Below are positions 60,593 through 64,000 of a stretch of 64,000 nt of DNA, in pieces. The translations under genes were made by a program, and so were the position numbers. The first letter of the stretch is position 1. Each line of letters starts with the position of its first letter. The notes under the pieces were generated by a model. It was not told where the DNA came from. It was given only the letters and a program-made list of their open reading frames with translations, and did no database searches. Where the stretch lies: assembly GCF_900177485.1 (NCBI RefSeq), contig NZ_LT840186.1:186001-250000 (forward strand), in the 5' to 3' direction. Source of the DNA: Candidatus Pelagibacter sp. HIMB1321. Its GTDB lineage: Bacteria > Pseudomonadota > Alphaproteobacteria > Pelagibacterales > Pelagibacteraceae.

Positions 60593-62010
60593 AAAAGCTT
60601 AAAGATTATAAATATGGATTTTCTACAGATATTGAAAATACAAGAGCACCCAAGGGTCTAAATGAAGATGTCATAAGATTTATTTCCAATATTAAAAAAG
60701 AGCCAGAGTGGATGTTAAAATTTAGACTAAATGCATTCGAAAGATTTAAAGTTCTAAAAGAGCCAAATTGGCAAAAGCCAAAATATCCAAAAATTGATTA
60801 TCAAGATTTGTATTACTATTCAGCACCAAAAAGCATGGACGACAAACCAAAAAGTTTAGATGAACTTGATCCTAAACTTTTAGAAACATATAAAAAACTT
60901 GGCATTCCTCTTCAAGAACAAGCAAGAATAAATGGAATAGCTGTAGATGCAGTATTCGACTCTGTTTCAGTTGCAACAACATTTAAAGAAGAATTAACAA
61001 AACAAGGAATAATTTTTTGCTCGATGTCAGAAGCAATTCAAAAACATCCAGAACTTGTTAAAAAATACCTTGGTTCAGTAATTCCAACAACAGATCATTT
61101 TTTTGCTACATTAAATTCAGCAGTTTTTACTGATGGATCTTTTGTTTATATTCCTGAAGGTGTTAGATGCCCCATGGAACTATCAACTTATTTTAGAATT
61201 AACGCATCTGAAACAGGTCAATTTGAAAGAACTCTTATCATAGCGGATAAAGGTAGCTATGTTAGTTATCTAGAAGGTTGTACTGCTCCAATGAGAGATG
61301 AAAATCAACTTCATGCAGCCAATGTTGAATTAATTGCACTTGATGATGCTGAGATTAAATATTCAACAGTCCAAAATTGGTACCCAGGTGATGAAAATGG
61401 TAAAGGTGGTATATATAATTTTGTTACAAAAAGAGGATTGTGTAAGGGAAAAAATTCTAAAATTTCTTGGACACAAGTAGAAACAGGATCTGCAATCACA
61501 TGGAAATACCCAAGCTGTATATTAAAAGGTGATAACTCAACAGGTGAATTTTATTCTATTGCCATTACTAACAATCATCAAAAAGCAGATACTGGAACAA
61601 AGATGATTCATCTTGGTAAAAATACAAAAAGTAAAATTATATCTAAAGGAATTTCAGCAGGAAAATCTGATATGATGTACAGAGGGCTCGTAGACATCTC
61701 TTCAAAAGCAGATAATTCAAGGAATTTTACACAGTGTGACTCCCTATTGATGGGAAACAAATGTGGAGCTCATACTATTCCATATATTAAGAACAAAAAT
61801 ATAAAATCAAATATAGAACACGAAGCAACAACATCAAAGATTAGCGATGAGCAACTCTATTATTGTAATCAAAGAGGGCTAAGCCAAGAAGAAGCGGTAA
61901 GTTTAATTGTAAATGGTTTTTGTAAAGAAGTTCTTCAACAATTGCCTATGGAATTTGCAGTGGAAGCGCAAAAACTTGTTGGGATAAGTTTAGAAGGAAG
62001 CGTGGGTTAA
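60568..62010 (+). CDS. sufB: Fe-S cluster assembly scaffold SufB
   Basis: Scaffold of 480 residues in the SufBCD complex. It has the SufB-type [18 protein letters not shown] and [27 protein letters not shown], and GICKGK-like [20 protein letters not shown]. The Cys and His residues in [10 protein letters not shown] are near the C-terminal end, where [16 protein letters not shown] appears. It assembles Fe-S clusters from sulfur delivered by SufS. Its ATG overlaps the end of iscR by 25 bases, and sufC begins one base after its stop. Confidence 0.97.
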   Translation: MDTREKDIEKLKDYKYGFSTDIENTRAPKGLNEDVIRFISNIKKEPEWMLKFRLNAFERFKVLKEPNWQKPKYPKIDYQDLYYYSAPKSMDDKPKSLDELDPKLLETYKKLGIPLQEQARINGIAVDAVFDSVSVATTFKEELTKQGIIFCSMSEAIQKHPELVKKYLGSVIPTTDHFFATLNSAVFTDGSFVYIPEGVRCPMELSTYFRINASETGQFERTLIIADKGSYVSYLEGCTAPMRDENQLHAANVELIALDDAEIKYSTVQNWYPGDENGKGGIYNFVTKRGLCKGKNSKISWTQVETGSAITWKYPSCILKGDNSTGEFYSIAITNNHQKADTGTKMIHLGKNTKSKIISKGISAGKSDMMYRGLVDISSKADNSRNFTQCDSLLMGNKCGAHTIPYIKNKNIKSNIEHEATTSKISDEQLYYCNQRGLSQEEAVSLIVNGFCKEVLQQLPMEFAVEAQKLVGISLEGSVG

Positions 62011-62011
62011 A

Positions 62012-62746
62012 ATGTTATCAATTCAAGATTTAAAAGCAAAAATTGATAATAAAGAAATTCTAAAAGGTTTAAATTTAGAAATTAATCCTGGAGAAGTTCA
62101 TGCTATAATGGGCCCTAATGGTTCAGGTAAAAGTACACTATCAAATATTTTGTCTGGAAAAAAAGGATATGAAATTGAAGGTAAAGTTAATTTCAACAAA
62201 GAAGATCTATTAGAATTAGAAACAGAAGAGAGAGCCCACAAAGGAATATTTTTGGCATTTCAGTATCCACTGGAAATTCCAGGAGTAAATACTAATACAT
62301 TTTTAAAAACATCATTAAACGCTATAAAAAAAGCAAGAGGAGAAAAAGAGCTTGATGCCTTAGAATTTCTAAAACTGATTAAAAAAAAATCTAAAGAATT
62401 AAAATTTGATGAAAAAATATTGAGTAGACAATTGAATGTAGGTTTTTCTGGTGGTGAAAAAAAGAAAAATGAAATACTTCAAATGTCAATTTTAAATCCA
62501 AAATTATCTATTTTAGATGAAACTGATTCTGGATTAGATATTGATGCGTTAAGAATAGTTTCAGAAGGAGTAAATTCATTAAGAACAAAAGACAACTCTT
62601 TTTTAATTATAACTCATTATCAAAGATTACTTGATTATATAAAACCTGATTTTGTACATGTACTTAAAAATGGTCAAATTATAAAATCAGGTGGGCCTGA
62701 GCTAGCAATGGATTTAGAAAAAAAAGGTTATGAGGATTTTGAATAA
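62012..62746 (+). CDS. sufC: Fe-S cluster assembly ATPase SufC
   Basis: ABC-type ATPase of 244 residues, soluble, acting in the SufBCD scaffold complex. [15 protein letters not shown] is the Walker [14 protein letters not shown] the Q loop, [17 protein letters not shown] the signature and [19 protein letters not shown] the Walker B with D loop. [10 protein letters not shown] supplies the switch His. There is no transmembrane partner. It sits between sufB and sufD with a one-base gap and a one-base overlap. Confidence 0.97.
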   Translation: MLSIQDLKAKIDNKEILKGLNLEINPGEVHAIMGPNGSGKSTLSNILSGKKGYEIEGKVNFNKEDLLELETEERAHKGIFLAFQYPLEIPGVNTNTFLKTSLNAIKKARGEKELDALEFLKLIKKKSKELKFDEKILSRQLNVGFSGGEKKKNEILQMSILNPKLSILDETDSGLDIDALRIVSEGVNSLRTKDNSFLIITHYQRLLDYIKPDFVHVLKNGQIIKSGGPELAMDLEKKGYEDFE

Positions 62747-63993
62747 TGCTTGATGAATTACAATTAAATTTTGAAAAATCTGTAAAAGATAATAATCTTT
62801 CCTCCAAAGAATTAGAAATAAAGAAATTAAATTTTGATAATTTTTTAAAGAATGGATTCCCAAATAAAAGATTAGAAGATTGGAAATTTCTAGATTTAAA
62901 TCAGATATTAAAATCAGAATTTGAAAATTTTAATTTTCAGCAAGACTTAATTGATACTAAAGAAGAATATTTTAAAATTATAAAAGAATTTGAGCATAAT
63001 CAAATTTTTTTATTAGATGGTGTTTTTTTTAGAAGTAACTTTCAATTTGAAGATATAGAAAAAATTAAAATTTCTAATGAAAAATATTATGATGAGCAAA
63101 TAAATGAAAATAGTTTAGTTAACTTAAATCATGCTTTTGTTAAAAAGAGACTTAAAGTTGAGGTTTTAAGCGGATATAAAGCTAATAAACCACTGATTAT
63201 TTACAGCAATATTTCAGATAAAAGCAAGTCTTCTATTATCAATTCGAATATAGAATTAGTCCTTGGAGAAGATAGTTCATTAGAGGTTATAAATTTATCA
63301 AACACACCTAAGCATATTAATTTTTTTAATTGTTTCTGCAGTACGACCATAAAAGACAATGCTGTTCTCAAGGTTTTTGATATTAATAAAGATAAAAAAA
63401 ATATTATTGAATATAATTTTGATGAAATTGATTTAAATAAAAATAGTCATTTAGAATACTTTATTTATTCTAGTGGGTCTAAATTTAAAAAACATGAAAT
63501 TAATTGCTCATTAAATCAACAATATGGATCAGCAGTTATTAATGGTATTTTAAATCTAGGTAAAGACAATCAACATGAAATTAAGACAACTATTAATCAC
63601 AATGAAGAAAATTGTCGAAGTTATCAACTAATTAAGAATGCACTAAATGAAAAATCAAAGGGAGTATATCAAGGAAAAATTTTCGTTGATCAGAAAGCTC
63701 AAAAAACAGATGGTTATCAATTAAGTAGAGCACTTTTACTAAGTGGTGAAAGCGAATTTAATGCTAAACCTGAACTAGAAATTTATGCTGATGATGTAAA
63801 ATGCTCACATGGCTCAACTTCAGGAAATATTGATGAGAATGCTATTTTTTATCTTATGTCGAGAGGATTATCATATTATCAATCAAGGCAACTTCTTATA
63901 AATGGCTTTTTACAGGAAGTTATAGAAAAAATATCTGACCCTGAGATCAAAGAATTAATAAAAAAAATAACTGGAATAAAAGATGAAAATTGA
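62746..63993 (+). CDS. sufD: Fe-S cluster assembly protein SufD
   Basis: Scaffold partner of 415 residues. The N-terminal helical part has FPNKRLEDWKFLDLNQIL. The beta-helix core follows, and the conserved C-terminal block has GKIFVDQKAQKTDGYQLSRA, FNAKPELEIYADDVKCSHGST and AIFYLMSRGL. The His in CSHGST is used in cluster building with SufB. Start and sufC stop share one base. It overlaps the beginning of sufS by 11 bases. Confidence 0.95.
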   Translation: MLDELQLNFEKSVKDNNLSSKELEIKKLNFDNFLKNGFPNKRLEDWKFLDLNQILKSEFENFNFQQDLIDTKEEYFKIIKEFEHNQIFLLDGVFFRSNFQFEDIEKIKISNEKYYDEQINENSLVNLNHAFVKKRLKVEVLSGYKANKPLIIYSNISDKSKSSIINSNIELVLGEDSSLEVINLSNTPKHINFFNCFCSTTIKDNAVLKVFDINKDKKNIIEYNFDEIDLNKNSHLEYFIYSSGSKFKKHEINCSLNQQYGSAVINGILNLGKDNQHEIKTTINHNEENCRSYQLIKNALNEKSKGVYQGKIFVDQKAQKTDGYQLSRALLLSGESEFNAKPELEIYADDVKCSHGSTSGNIDENAIFYLMSRGLSYYQSRQLLINGFLQEVIEKISDPEIKELIKKITGIKDEN

Positions 63994-64000
63994 TCAGATT
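63983..64000 (+). CDS. Start of a further suf gene, probably cysteine desulfurase SufS (cut by window edge)
   Basis: An ATG at 63983, overlapping the sufD stop by 11 bases, opens a frame reading MKIDQI up to the edge. Six codons cannot identify a protein. The call rests on operon order, since sufS usually follows sufD in Alphaproteobacteria, and on overlaps of this type being common here. Confidence 0.5.

Noticed and set aside
1..64000. CRISPR arrays, insertion sequences or tRNA-flanked integration sites
   Set aside because: No regularly spaced repeats, transposase genes, or tRNA genes with repeated attachment sites were seen anywhere in the window.

Overview
The window is a compact, very AT-rich stretch of a bacterial chromosome. 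Protein sequences, gene order and density all fit an alphaproteobacterium of the SAR11 clade (Candidatus Pelagibacter or a close relative). The evidence is an NDUFA12-type complex I accessory subunit beside a DUF2155 protein, the purM-DUF2066-hdaA order, the lptF-lptG-lptD-surA-pdxA-rsmA run, the rpsF-rpsR-rplI-dnaB run, an iscR-sufBCD(S) operon, and the near absence of intergenic DNA. No gene-free stretch exceeds 300 bases. I see no rRNA, tRNA, CRISPR array or insertion sequence.

Region 1 (about 1-10 kb) is accessory. It opens with the 3' end of an unrecognised gene. A minus-strand five-gene operon (7667 down to 448) follows: a Z1-domain superfamily II ATPase, a DUF4420 PD-(D/E)XK nuclease-like protein, two tandem cytosine-C5 DNA methyltransferases and an HNH endonuclease. 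The genes overlap or nearly abut and look like one restriction-modification or anti-phage system. Next come two small unknown genes, then a promoter with a strongly folded leader RNA ahead of a pair of unknown genes (8911-9968).

Region 2 (10-15 kb) holds yajQ, an apparently exported formamidase/acetamidase followed by the clearest rho-independent terminator of the window, a small secreted protein, a D-2-hydroxyacid dehydrogenase, a HAD type II hydrolase, an SMR-family protein that lacks the usual proton-binding glutamate, and cytidylate kinase.

Region 3 (27.4 down to 15.3 kb) is one long minus-strand run: rpsF, rpsR, rplI, dnaB, an MMPL/RND exporter, cvpA, purF, an HD-domain protein, gshA, gshB, an EamA permease and an MFS permease. 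It covers translation, replication, purine and glutathione synthesis, and export.

Region 4 (27.5-49.4 kb) is core metabolism and envelope: fabD-fabG-acpP-gmk; rsmA, pdxA, surA and the LPS-export genes lptD, lptG and lptF; pepA-ndk; purN-purM; DUF2066-hdaA-aspS; a free-standing NrdJ-like TSCPD protein; NDUFA12 and DUF2155; accB-accC; aroQ; and thiS-thiG.

Region 5 (49.4-64 kb) carries an RNase E/G without its zinc-link cysteines, penicillin-binding protein 1A, prfB with its programmed +1 frameshift, an AsmA-like protein, tyrS, anmK, an alpha/beta hydrolase, and the Fe-S cluster operon iscR-sufB-sufC-sufD-sufS, which sits behind a near-consensus IscR type 1 operator. The window ends six codons into sufS.

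All twelve convergent gene junctions have zero to two spare bases or overlap, often by sharing a TTAR stop tetramer. Two divergent pairs are only 15-16 bases apart.
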